DNA of 64,000 nucleotides from positions 124,001 through 188,000 of the forward strand of contig NZ_WPHG01000005.1 in assembly GCF_009742725.1 (NCBI RefSeq). Reading direction: 5' to 3'. Positions within the stretch are counted from its first letter, which is position 1; every line of letters starts with the position of its first letter. Positions 54,100 through 64,000 of this stretch are shown here, one piece after another. The stretch is from Nitratireductor arenosus (GTDB lineage: Bacteria > Pseudomonadota > Alphaproteobacteria > Rhizobiales > Rhizobiaceae). Under the pieces are notes generated by a model. The model saw nothing but the letters and a program-made list of their open reading frames with translations. It was not told the origin of the DNA and did not search any database. A program made the position numbers and the translations under genes.

Positions 54100-55947
54100 C
54101 TATTCGATCGGCTCGACCGGCGGCAGCATTGGCGACACGAAGGGAGCGCTCCAGGAACCACCGACGAAAAAGGCCGAGACCTCGCCGGAAGCCTTGGCAT
54201 CGCCGGCGAGTCGGCGCGGCGCGACCATTCCCGACAAAGCCAGGCCGCGGCCGACATATGGCACGATCCCGGTCAGGGAGATGGCCCGGTCTCCCGATAT
54301 CGCCTTGGCGACGTCGAGCCGGGCGACGCCCTTCGCCACCGTCGCCTTCAGTTCCGCGCTTTCGATCGGCAGGTTTCCGCCGGAGACCTCACCCAGCGGG
54401 AAAAAGCCGCTTTGCCTGGTGCGCGCAAGGAAAGCGGGCAGGTCGATGCCGGCTATGGTGCCGGGGCCGAGCTTGACTGCGACGGAGCCGCTCGCCTTGG
54501 ACAGAAAGTCCCTCCACGCCGTCACGTTGCTGTCGAGAATGACGGAAACAGTTGCTGTGGCCCTTGGCACGGGCGGGCTCAGCTGCATGGCGTTTTCGAG
54601 TTGTGCCGTGTCGATGTCGCTGGCCAGAATGCGCAGCTGCGCGGCCTTGCCACCGTCGCGCGGCTCGATGCGCAAACCCGCCTGCACGGTGCCGCCAAAG
54701 GCGGTCGCGTCGGAAATGTCAAAGGCTGCAAGTCCGTCCCTGACCTGGGCCGTCGCCGCGACCCTGCTCATCGACAGCGCGCCCGCCGTCGCCTTGTCGG
54801 CGGACAATCTCAGATCGAGGCCGAGTTCGTTGGCGAACGAGGTGTCGATGTCTTCGTCCCAGGCGATCGCTCCGCCGGGGCTTGGCGAGAAGGCAGCCAG
54901 GAACGTGTAGATGTCGAGCGTCTTGAAGGCGAGCGTACCAGTGACCGAGGGTACTGGGCCGGTGAAGGAAAAATCGATCACGCCCATGCCGGGATTGCCG
55001 CCCAAAACGATCTTGGCATCCTCGAATTTGAGCCGGCTCATGTCGCCGATGACACGGCCGGAAACCGAAGCCGCGCCGACGGCGCTGCCCGGCGATATTT
55101 CGGTCTGCGACCATTCCAGAACCCGGCGTAGCGAGGGAGACGACAATGTCGTCGTGCCGTCGATAAAACCGCTGTTGGAGAAGGTGACGAGACCGTCATA
55201 GTCGAGCGTGAGCGGCGCGGAAACGAGGGAAAAATCGACACCAGCATTGCCGCCGGCAAACAGCGCCAACGGCTGGTTGGCGGTGAAGTTGATCGCCACG
55301 TTTTCGCCGCGCCATACGCCTTTCGCCGCAATGGTCAGGGAGCGGTCGAGCGACGGCCAGCCGGCGCGGCCCGACATGTCGGAGACCAGCAGCGTTTCCT
55401 CGTCGCCATCGGCGGTGACGATCTGGCCATCGACGAACTCGACCGTGCCGAGTGTGTCCTTCGGCATCAAGGCGGCATCGGGGGCGGCCGGATTGGCTTC
55501 GACGAGGGCGCGTGCGGCGTTGATGGCGCGCGTGATCCGCCCGCCACGGGTCCTCGCCGGCAGCGGGATCGGGGCGTCGGTTCGCTCGAGCCGCAGGCGC
55601 GGACGCACCAGCACCATCTTGGAAAAGGAAACGTCGCCACTAAGGGCCGCGATCGCAGACAGGTCGAGCTCGATCCGCTCGGCCTGAAGCATTGGCGGCG
55701 CGTCGGGCTTGCCCCATTCCAGGAAGGCGACGTCGGCGAGATCGGCCCGCAGAACCGGCCAGACATCGATGCGCGGCGTGCCGCGCAGGACAACGCGGTA
55801 CCCGGTCCAACTGCCGATTTCCTGGGCGATGCGATTGCGCACGATCTGGGTTGACGCCACGTAGGGCAGCGCGGCCAGCGCCACGAGCAGGGTCACGACG
55901 CAGATGGCGACGACCCAGATGCCTCTTCGTGCCCTTCGCGATCGCAT
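54100..55947 (-). CDS. AsmA family protein
   Basis: The 615-residue protein has an N-terminal membrane anchor (about 10-28) and a long repetitive beta-rich periplasmic region. It begins with RIAQEIGSWTGYRVVLRGTPRIDVWPVLRADLADV, the AsmA N-domain, and ends with an AsmA C-terminal-type segment (LRILASDIDTAQLENAM, GPGTIAGIDLPAF, VAKGVARLDVAKAISGDRAISLTGIV). Such proteins are thought to carry or organise phospholipids between membranes. The gene stands alone. Length is typical. Confidence 0.85.
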   Translation of the reverse strand: MRSRRARRGIWVVAICVVTLLVALAALPYVASTQIVRNRIAQEIGSWTGYRVVLRGTPRIDVWPVLRADLADVAFLEWGKPDAPPMLQAERIELDLSAIAALSGDVSFSKMVLVRPRLRLERTDAPIPLPARTRGGRITRAINAARALVEANPAAPDAALMPKDTLGTVEFVDGQIVTADGDEETLLVSDMSGRAGWPSLDRSLTIAAKGVWRGENVAINFTANQPLALFAGGNAGVDFSLVSAPLTLDYDGLVTFSNSGFIDGTTTLSSPSLRRVLEWSQTEISPGSAVGAASVSGRVIGDMSRLKFEDAKIVLGGNPGMGVIDFSFTGPVPSVTGTLAFKTLDIYTFLAAFSPSPGGAIAWDEDIDTSFANELGLDLRLSADKATAGALSMSRVAATAQVRDGLAAFDISDATAFGGTVQAGLRIEPRDGGKAAQLRILASDIDTAQLENAMQLSPPVPRATATVSVILDSNVTAWRDFLSKASGSVAVKLGPGTIAGIDLPAFLARTRQSGFFPLGEVSGGNLPIESAELKATVAKGVARLDVAKAISGDRAISLTGIVPYVGRGLALSGMVAPRRLAGDAKASGEVSAFFVGGSWSAPFVSPMLPPVEPIE

Positions 55948-56132
55948 CCTTGTCGTTCAACTCCTGCTCTCGCGCGGCGAGCGGTTTGCGCGCCGTCCGC
56001 TTTGCACGAGGCTCCAAGCCTTTTCAAGCCATTGTGGCCGGGCGATGGCGTCGCCCGGGTTGGCGATGCCCGGCGTCTTGCCCTCTTGCGGTGCACAATG
56101 CATAACCGCACGATGACAATTGGAGGACCTCA

Positions 56133-58091
<1,959 letters not shown>

Positions 58092-58293
58092 CCGGATCAT
58101 GGTTAACAAATGGCAAAGCCGAAATTTACCTAAGTGGAAGAAGTGGTACACTTCGGTAAACGTCGAGCCGTTCCGGTAAGGTTTTGTTAAGGGGTTGCGC
58201 CGATAGTCGTGCGTAACTTGAGGGTGTTGTTCCAGGCCTTTTGGCAGGCGCCCGCATTTGCTCAAGTCCTCGCGTGACAGCCCGAATTCCATC
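58092..58293 (+). other. aacS 3' region upstream of terminator, possible small RNA
   Basis: About 200 non-coding bases lie between aacS and its terminator, long for a simple 3' untranslated region. It could contain a small RNA transcribed rightward that uses the same terminator. No clear promoter was identified. Confidence 0.25.
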
Positions 58294-58329
58294 AAGGCGC
58301 CCTTTTTGGGCGCCTTCTTTTTTTGTTTC
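58294..58329 (+). terminator. Rho-independent terminator
   Basis: AAGGCGCCC and GGGCGCCTT form a 9-base-pair stem with a TTTTT loop, followed by CTTTTTTTTT. It lies on the plus strand between the converging aacS and iron permease genes and would end the aacS transcript or a small RNA. Confidence 0.85.
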
Positions 58330-58360
58330 TCCAGCGGCGGGTCGGGTTGCCTGGATGCGC

Positions 58361-60058
58361 TCACATCGTGGCGTCGGCGTCGCGCATCAGGGCACGCGAC
58401 AAAAGCACCACCGGTACGAGCGCGGTGAGGATGATCAGGATGGCCGCCATCGCACCGTCCTCGACGACACCGCGCGAGGCGCTTTCGTAGACATGGGTGG
58501 CCAGGGTGGAAAAGCCGAACGGCCGGAGCAGGATGGTGGCCGACAACTCCTTCATCGTGTCGACAAAGACGAGAACCGCCGCGGTCAAAAGAGCCGGCTT
58601 CAGCAGCGGAAACAATACCCTGCGGGCGCTGGCCGTCGGCGTCTGGCCCAAGCTGCGCGCCGCCTCGTCGAGATGGGGCGGCAGTTTTTCCAGCCCTGCG
58701 CGGATCGCCCCCTCGGCGAGAGCCAGGAAACGAACGGTGCAGGCGATGACGACGGCCGCCGCCGTGCCACTCAGCAAAAGGCCCGTCGAAAAGCCGAGAT
58801 GCGCACGCGCGAAGGCGTCGACAGAATTGTCGAGCCGGGTCAGCGCGAACAGCAGACCCAATCCGAGAACGGTTCCCGGAAGCGCGTAGCCGCTCGCCGA
58901 CAGACGCGCCACCGCACCCACGGCGGCGGTCCGGGACAGGCGCGTCGCGTTGACAAGCACGAGCGCTATCGCGACCGTGACCAGCGCCGTGCAGCCGGCG
59001 GTGAACACGGTGGTCACGAAAGCCTGCTGGAGTGCCGGATCGGCGAGCTGTTCCAGGCGCCGGATCGCGTAGCCGCAAAAGACATAGGCCGGGATGCCGA
59101 ATCCGGACAGGATCGGAAAGAGCACGGCTAGGGTGGCGAACCATTTCTGCGTGCCTTCCATCCGCACGCGTGGCGGCCGAGCCTTCATATGCGTCGCCCT
59201 GGCGCCGTGAAAGCGCTGATTGCGCCGCGCCATGCGCTCGGCATAAAGCAGCGCGAGCACAAGCAAGAGCATGACCGTCGATAGCTGGGCCGCGCCTTCA
59301 AGGCTGCCGCGGTTCAGCCAGGTGGTGAACACGGCGATGGTCAGCGTGTTGACGCCGAGATATTCGGCCGCGCCGATATCGTTGAGCGTTTCCATCAGAA
59401 CCAGCGCGCAGCCGGCGATGATGGCCGGCCGGGCGACCGGCAGAAGGATACGGAAGAACACACGCACGGGTGCGGCGCCGAGCGTGCGGGCGACATCGGC
59501 GATGTTGCGGCCCTGCATGAGGAAGACGACACGCACGGTCAGATAGACATAGGGAAACAGCACCGACGACAGGACGATCGCGGTGCCGGTCGTGGAACGA
59601 ATATCGGGGAACCAGTAATCGCGCGCCGACTGAAAGCCGAGCAGCGCGCGCAGGGCCGTCTGGACAGGACCAGTGAACAGAAAAAATTCGCCGAAGGCGT
59701 AGGCGGCGAGATAGGGCGGCACGGCGAGCGGCAGGACGAGCGCCCAGGCGAGAATCCGACGCATCGGGAAGTCGTAGGCGACGACGAGCCAGGCGCAGGT
59801 GACGCCGATCGACGCAGTGCCGACGGCCACCATCGCCAGCAGCGCCAATGTTGTCGCGGCGGCGCCGGGCAGCACGTTGTTGACAAGGTGCGGCCAATCC
59901 TCGCCAGACCCCGTCAGCGCGATCCCAATCACGATCGCGATCGGCAGAACGGCGAGCGCGGCTATGACGATCGCCGGCAAAAGCGCGGCGAGATGCCGGT
60001 CGCGTCGCGCGACCGGGGCTGAGGCGATCATATCATGCGGGGCCGTTTGCACCGTCAT
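58361..60058 (-). CDS. Ferric iron ABC transporter permease (FbpB-like, fused two-domain)
   Basis: The 565-residue permease has two MetI-type halves in one chain (about 12 membrane segments). EAA-type loops are VARTLGAAPVRVFFRILLPVARP and EAARSLGQTPTASARRVLFPLLKP. Fused permeases of this kind belong to Fbp/Sfu iron importers. The ATG at 60058 was chosen over an upstream frame to 60100. It lies 93 bases after the binding-protein gene. No ATPase gene follows: the next feature is a terminator and a converging gene. Confidence 0.92.
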   Translation of the reverse strand: MTVQTAPHDMIASAPVARRDRHLAALLPAIVIAALAVLPIAIVIGIALTGSGEDWPHLVNNVLPGAAATTLALLAMVAVGTASIGVTCAWLVVAYDFPMRRILAWALVLPLAVPPYLAAYAFGEFFLFTGPVQTALRALLGFQSARDYWFPDIRSTTGTAIVLSSVLFPYVYLTVRVVFLMQGRNIADVARTLGAAPVRVFFRILLPVARPAIIAGCALVLMETLNDIGAAEYLGVNTLTIAVFTTWLNRGSLEGAAQLSTVMLLLVLALLYAERMARRNQRFHGARATHMKARPPRVRMEGTQKWFATLAVLFPILSGFGIPAYVFCGYAIRRLEQLADPALQQAFVTTVFTAGCTALVTVAIALVLVNATRLSRTAAVGAVARLSASGYALPGTVLGLGLLFALTRLDNSVDAFARAHLGFSTGLLLSGTAAAVVIACTVRFLALAEGAIRAGLEKLPPHLDEAARSLGQTPTASARRVLFPLLKPALLTAAVLVFVDTMKELSATILLRPFGFSTLATHVYESASRGVVEDGAMAAILIILTALVPVVLLSRALMRDADATM

Positions 60059-60151
60059 GGTCCGGCTCGTCTCCCTGCGATGGTGGCGGCCGTCACGCAA
60101 ATCGGGCCGGATCGCGGATCCGGCCCGGCCTCATCATGCATGTCGCGGCGT

Positions 60152-61198
60152 TCAGCTCGCCGGACCATCCTGAAATCCGGTCGTGTCGACCAGTTCCGAA
60201 GCGGCCTTTCGGTTGTTGGCGATCTCGTCGAGCGGCAGCGGATCGGGCTTGATATCGCCGAATGCCTTGACGATGGCGGCCGGCTCCGTGCCGGGGCCGA
60301 TCGGGTATTCGAAGACCTGTTCGGCATAGATCTCCTGACCCTGGGGGCTCGCCAGGAATTCCATCAGCTTCAAGGCGTTGTCCTTGTTGGGCGCATGCTT
60401 GGCCAGCGCCATGCCGGAAATATTGACGTGGGTGCCGCGATCCTCGGTGTTCGGAAACAGGATCTTGATCGCGTTGGCCCAGTCCTTTTGCTCCGGCTCC
60501 TTCTCGTTGGTCTGCATCAGGCCGACATAATAGGTGTTGCCGATGCCGATGTCGCATTCGCCGGCATAGATCGCCTTGGCCTGGGTGCGGTCACCGCCGT
60601 CCGGTTTGCGGGCGAGGTTGTTTTTCAGCCCGGTTAGCCAGGTCTTGGTATAGTCCTCGCCGTGATGGGCGATCATGGAGGCAAACAGCGCCAGATTGTA
60701 GGCATGCTGGCCGCTGCGAATGCAGATCCTGCCTTTCCATTTCGGGTCGGCGAGTTCCTCATAGGTGATCGCGTCCTGGCCGACACGGTCCTTGGAGGCA
60801 TAGACCACGCGACCGCGGGTCGTCAGGCCGAACCAGTGGCCGTCGGGATCGCGGTATTGCCCGGGAATATTGGCGTTGATCGCCTCGTCGGAGACTGGTT
60901 GGGTGATACCCTTTTCCTTGGCGTTGGATAGCCGGCCGATGTCGACGGTGAAAATCAGGTCGGCGGGCGAGTTCACCCCTTCCGCCTCGATCTTTTCCTC
61001 CAGCCCCTTGTTCAGGAACAGCACATTGGTGGTGATCCCGGTCTGGTCGGTGAAAGCGTCGAGCAGCGGCTTGATCAAGTCCGGCTGACGATAGGAATAG
61101 ATGTTGACCTCACCTTCCGCCAACGCGGGTCCGGCCAGGAAGGTCAGGGCGAAAGCGGCGATGCCGGCGCGGCGAAAACGGTCGGTCGCATGGGTCAT
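60152..61198 (-). CDS. Ferric iron ABC transporter substrate-binding protein (FbpA-like)
   Basis: The 348-residue periplasmic binding protein has a Sec signal (about 1-27, ending PALAE) and begins EVNIYSYRQPDLIKPLLDAF, as in FbpA/FutA. The iron-binding Tyr pair is present in GNTYYVGL near the C-terminal third. The ATG at 61198 has AGGAGG about 12 bases upstream. It is preceded by a perfect Irr-type iron control element, so expression should follow iron and heme status. Confidence 0.92.
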   Translation of the reverse strand: MTHATDRFRRAGIAAFALTFLAGPALAEGEVNIYSYRQPDLIKPLLDAFTDQTGITTNVLFLNKGLEEKIEAEGVNSPADLIFTVDIGRLSNAKEKGITQPVSDEAINANIPGQYRDPDGHWFGLTTRGRVVYASKDRVGQDAITYEELADPKWKGRICIRSGQHAYNLALFASMIAHHGEDYTKTWLTGLKNNLARKPDGGDRTQAKAIYAGECDIGIGNTYYVGLMQTNEKEPEQKDWANAIKILFPNTEDRGTHVNISGMALAKHAPNKDNALKLMEFLASPQGQEIYAEQVFEYPIGPGTEPAAIVKAFGDIKPDPLPLDEIANNRKAASELVDTTGFQDGPAS

Positions 61199-61324
61199 CA
61201 AAATGGGGCTCCTCCTGAAGGTGGATTTCTTGGTCCTACGGCAGGACAGGACGCTCCGGTCCGCCAGTTTCCCCCTATTGAGGCAAAGAGGCGAGCCCGT
61301 CAAGGAAAAAGCAATAAAAATCAA

Positions 61325-61347
61325 TAGTTTAGAATAATTCTAAACTA
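61325..61347. promoter_or_regulatory. Iron control element (Irr box) of the iron importer
   Basis: The core TTTAGAA-TAA-TTCTAAA at 61328-61344 is a perfect palindrome, extended by TAG and CTA on the two sides. This is the established Irr-binding iron control element of Rhizobiales. It lies about 130 bases upstream of the binding-protein start and should give activation or repression according to heme/iron level. Confidence 0.75.
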
Positions 61348-61350
61348 GAA
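61338..61350. promoter_or_regulatory. Overlapping second iron-box-like palindrome TTCTA-AAC-TAGAA
   Basis: A second perfect inverted repeat shares its left arm with the iron control element and is shifted by ten bases, one helical turn. It could allow a second Irr dimer to bind beside the first. Confidence 0.45.
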
Positions 61351-61428
61351 TTGTCAAGTATTGGAAATTTCCGCGTCGCTTTGTCAATTTTTTGTCCGCG
61401 GCCGGTTCCGGCGAAAGCCGTGCCGATG

Positions 61429-64000
61429 TCAGTCGGCGAGGACGCGGGTGGAGGGAAAGCTGACCTCGACCAGCGTGCCTTCGCCGGGGGTCGAATGGAT
61501 GGAGAAACTGGCCCGGTTGGCCTCGACCATCGCCTTGGTCAGGGGCAGTCCCAGTCCGGTGCCGTCGCTGCGCTTACGCTTCAGCGAATTGATCTGCTTG
61601 AAGGGCTTGAGCGCCTGCTCGATCTCGGCGCGGGACATGCCGACGCCGGTGTCGCGCACGCGCATGACGACGTCGCCGGTCGCTTCATAGGCGGTCGAGA
61701 CGATCACCTGGCCGCCGGGCGGGGTGAAGCGCACCGCGTTCGACAAAAGGTTGAGCGCGATCTGGCGGATGCTGCGCAGATCGGCAACGATATCGGGAAG
61801 GCGCGAAGGATAGCTGGAGCGGATGATGACGCGTTCGCGATTGGCCTGCGGCTGCATCATGGCCACGATCTCGGCGAGCGTCTCATTGAGCGGCACCGCC
61901 TCGTAGGACAGTTCCTGTTCGCCGGCCTCGATCTTGGAGATGTCGAGCAGGTCGTTGACCAGGTCGAGGACGTGATTGCCCGAGCGGTTGATGTCGCGCA
62001 GGTAGTCGCGGTAGCGCTCATTGCCGATCGGACCGAACTTTTCGTCGAGGATCAGTTCGGAAAAGCCGATGATGGCGTTGAGCGGGGTACGGATCTCGTG
62101 GCTGACGCGCGCCAGGAAGTCCGTCTTTTGCGACGAGGCCGTTTCGGCCAGAGCGCGGGCCTTGGTTAGTTCCTCCTCGGCGCGTTTCCATTGCGTGATG
62201 TCGCGCATCACGGCGCAGAAGCCGCCGGCGGGTAGACGCCCGATGGTCATGAACAGCGGAATGAAACGCCCTTGCGCCTCGCGTCCAATCACTTCGCGGC
62301 CGTCATTGAGCACGCTGGCGACGCCGTTGTCGGACAAGCCCTGCAGATAGTCGCGGGCCGCCTTCTGGCTCTCCACCGCGAACAGCGACACGAAGGGTTT
62401 TCCCGTCATCTCGGCGGCGTCGTAGCCGAACAAGGCCTCGGCCGGGTGGTTGAGCGAGCGAATCGTTCCGTCGTCGTCGATCAAAACGATGCCGTCGGTC
62501 GCCGTGTCGAGAATGGTGCCCATTTCGGCCACGCGCGCGTCCGAAAGCGCGATTTCGGAATCGGGTCGCTGCCCGGTCGGCTGCTCGAGCGGCGTCACCG
62601 CCAAAAGCAGCGCCTTGCGCTCGCGCCAGGGCACAGACTGAAGATGGGCGCGGACCGGAAATTCACGGCCGTCCTTGGTTCGCAGCATGGCGGCGCCGTC
62701 ATTGTCGCCGTCCAGTGTCTCGTAGGGCTCGACGAATAGCGCGCCCAGGCCGCCGGCCTCGTCGAGATCGTCCAATGAGGCGTAGCCAGTCATTTGCCAG
62801 AAGGCCGGATTGCCGAAATGCAGAACGTCGCCGGAATGGACCAGCAGCGCGATCGGCAGCTTGGCGAATACCGACACGCCGAACTGGCGCCCGTAGCCGC
62901 TCGCACCGGCCGCGGCGAAGGCGGACGGCAAGACAAAAGCGTTCGACCCGTGTGCGGGTTCCCCGCCCGCCACGACCGCCGTCTCGATCGGGGCCGTACG
63001 CGCCGGTTTCTCGTCGGGTGAAGTCGAATCCGGCGCCGCGGACGTCTCGGCCCCGCTCGGTGCGGGGTCGCCGGAGGCGGTCTCCTCGGCGCCGGCGGGT
63101 GTTTTTTCGGCTTCGTCAGTACCGTCGTCCGTCGGCCGGCCGATCCCGGCTTCGCGCGTCGCGCCATCGCTTGGCCCGGTTTCGCGGTGCGCGGCCTCGG
63201 GAGAACCCATGCCAGCCAGCGGGGTCTCGATATCGCCCGGCGGCGTTTCGCCGACGGTTTCTGTTTCCGTCGTCGACACAGTCGGTGCCCGCGGACCGGA
63301 AGCGGTCGTGCCGCCGTCGTGTGCAGCGGCGGCCGGTTCGGGGTCCGCATGGGTATTTTCGACCCCACGCCGTTCATCGGCCGTCTTGCGATCGTCATTG
63401 TCGGCGGGTCGTCTGGTTTCAGCTAAGGCGTTGTCCTCGTCAGCCTCGCCTGCTTCGCGCTCGCTGGTGACGTCCTTGAGGCGGTCGCCGATTTCGCGGA
63501 ACGCGTCATGCTCGGTCGACGAAAGCGCTCGCGCGGCCGGACCGGCGCGCCGCGTCTCCAGGAGAACGATCTTTTCCTGACGGTCTGGCGTGAGTTCGTC
63601 CGCGTCGGCACCGCCCGCCGGTTGGTCCGCATTATCCTGGGGGAGCGCGGAGGGGAGCGTGCGGGATTGCTCTGGCACCTCGTCGGAGCGCGCGAATCCG
63701 CGCGCCTGCGGATCGACAGCCGCGTCCGCCATGCGGGCGATGCCGAACCCGCGAAAACCCTCGAACTGCCGCTCGCGTCCGTAAATCGGCAAGGCTGCCA
63801 GGTCGACGGGAATGTGAAGCTCGGTGCCGTCGACCGGCCACAGCACCGTCTTGCCGGACCAGGTGTCGCGCCGTGCCAACAGGCCGGCGATCTCGCCATC
63901 GGGGTCGAGCCCGTGACGTGCGGTCAACTCGACGAAGCTGCGGCCCACGATGGTGTCGACGGGCATGCGTACGGCTTTGGCGAACTCCTCCGCGACCATG
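61429..64000 (-). CDS. PAS sensor histidine kinase (PleC/DivJ/PdhS-type), 5' end beyond window
   Basis: At least 857 codons are present, and the N-terminus runs off the window. The visible part starts inside a PAS-like segment and continues with an acidic, Pro/Thr/Glu-rich disordered linker of about 250 residues (from about 110). Further PAS domains follow (FAKLPIALLVHSGDVLHFGNPAFWQMTGY; GTILDTATDGIVLIDDDGTIRSLN). The phospho-acceptor H-box is VSHEIRTPLNAIIGFSE, and the ATP-binding domain has RDTGVGM and GTGLGLPLTKAMVEAN. H-box style and C-terminus (STRVLAD) resemble PdhS-type cell-cycle kinases that act on DivK. Exact identity is moderate; kinase class is firm. Confidence 0.85.
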   Translation of the reverse strand, partial: MVAEEFAKAVRMPVDTIVGRSFVELTARHGLDPDGEIAGLLARRDTWSGKTVLWPVDGTELHIPVDLAALPIYGRERQFEGFRGFGIARMADAAVDPQARGFARSDEVPEQSRTLPSALPQDNADQPAGGADADELTPDRQEKIVLLETRRAGPAARALSSTEHDAFREIGDRLKDVTSEREAGEADEDNALAETRRPADNDDRKTADERRGVENTHADPEPAAAAHDGGTTASGPRAPTVSTTETETVGETPPGDIETPLAGMGSPEAAHRETGPSDGATREAGIGRPTDDGTDEAEKTPAGAEETASGDPAPSGAETSAAPDSTSPDEKPARTAPIETAVVAGGEPAHGSNAFVLPSAFAAAGASGYGRQFGVSVFAKLPIALLVHSGDVLHFGNPAFWQMTGYASLDDLDEAGGLGALFVEPYETLDGDNDGAAMLRTKDGREFPVRAHLQSVPWRERKALLLAVTPLEQPTGQRPDSEIALSDARVAEMGTILDTATDGIVLIDDDGTIRSLNHPAEALFGYDAAEMTGKPFVSLFAVESQKAARDYLQGLSDNGVASVLNDGREVIGREAQGRFIPLFMTIGRLPAGGFCAVMRDITQWKRAEEELTKARALAETASSQKTDFLARVSHEIRTPLNAIIGFSELILDEKFGPIGNERYRDYLRDINRSGNHVLDLVNDLLDISKIEAGEQELSYEAVPLNETLAEIVAMMQPQANRERVIIRSSYPSRLPDIVADLRSIRQIALNLLSNAVRFTPPGGQVIVSTAYEATGDVVMRVRDTGVGMSRAEIEQALKPFKQINSLKRKRSDGTGLGLPLTKAMVEANRASFSIHSTPGEGTLVEVSFPSTRVLAD

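Noticed and set aside
61325-61350. Fur or RirA-type operator
   Set aside because: The sequence matches the TTTAGAA-N3-TTCTAAA form of the Irr element and not the Fur 19-mer or the TGA-N9-TCA RirA motif.

Overview
The window is GC-rich, densely coded bacterial chromosome with no rRNA, tRNA, insertion sequence, phage or CRISPR array. Several features point to an alphaproteobacterium of the Hyphomicrobiales (Rhizobiales), probably a Mesorhizobium/Phyllobacteriaceae-like soil or marine organism. These are an Irr-type iron control element, an aceA gene beside a ScfR/RamB-type regulator, a PleC/DivJ/PdhS-type histidine kinase, an Entner-Doudoroff operon, and many ABC importers. The family assignment is an inference.

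Region 1 (1-11042) is the most distinctive. Reading leftward from a divergent promoter near 5300, it encodes two Rieske-less non-heme-iron oxygenase subunits, a Rieske + flavin reductase + plant-type ferredoxin fusion, a glutathione S-transferase homologue, and a class III alcohol dehydrogenase (glutathione-dependent formaldehyde dehydrogenase) cut by the window edge. This is the parts list of the NdmC/NdmD/NdmE methylxanthine N-demethylase of caffeine-degrading Pseudomonas, plus the enzyme that would remove the formaldehyde produced. Reading rightward are a GntR regulator and a complete BMP/Nup-type purine-nucleoside-family ABC importer. The likely job is uptake and oxidative N-demethylation of a methylated purine or similar N-methyl compound. 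Two catalytic paralogues sharing one reductase is the unusual part.

Region 2 (11078-22390) is an amine/amino-acid-derivative module. It has a leftward operon (Pot-type binding protein, two permeases, an M24 creatinase-fold enzyme, an ATPase, a cupin and an FAD amine oxidoreductase) facing a GntR regulator. It is followed by a second GntR gene with a gamma-glutamyltransferase, and an AraC/GlxA-type regulator. Region 3 (22449-24622) holds a small lipoprotein and a secreted von Willebrand A protein with four tandem repeats.

Region 4 (24670-37846) is mostly core metabolism and membrane functions: edd-pgl-zwf (Entner-Doudoroff), a betaine/amino-aldehyde-type aldehyde dehydrogenase with an SDR dehydrogenase, an SLC13-like permease with two TrkA-C domains, a long FabH-like ketoacyl synthase, TrkH, and two membrane proteins of unknown function. 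Region 5 (37989-40853) is a PuuB-PuuA gamma-glutamyl-polyamine pair. Region 6 (40927-47940) has a degenerate receiver protein, isocitrate lyase with its divergent regulator and a small satellite gene, a LysR regulator, a small histidine-rich membrane protein, a quinone reductase and acylphosphatase.

Region 7 (48069-53682) is a glutamine-synthetase-like gene followed by a complete potFGHI putrescine importer. Together with regions 2 and 5 this makes three amine-catabolic modules in 43 kb. Region 8 (53739-64000) has a DUF6460 protein, an AsmA protein, acetoacetyl-CoA synthetase, a two-gene ferric iron importer without its ATPase under an Irr box, and the C-terminal part of a large PAS histidine kinase cut by the window end.
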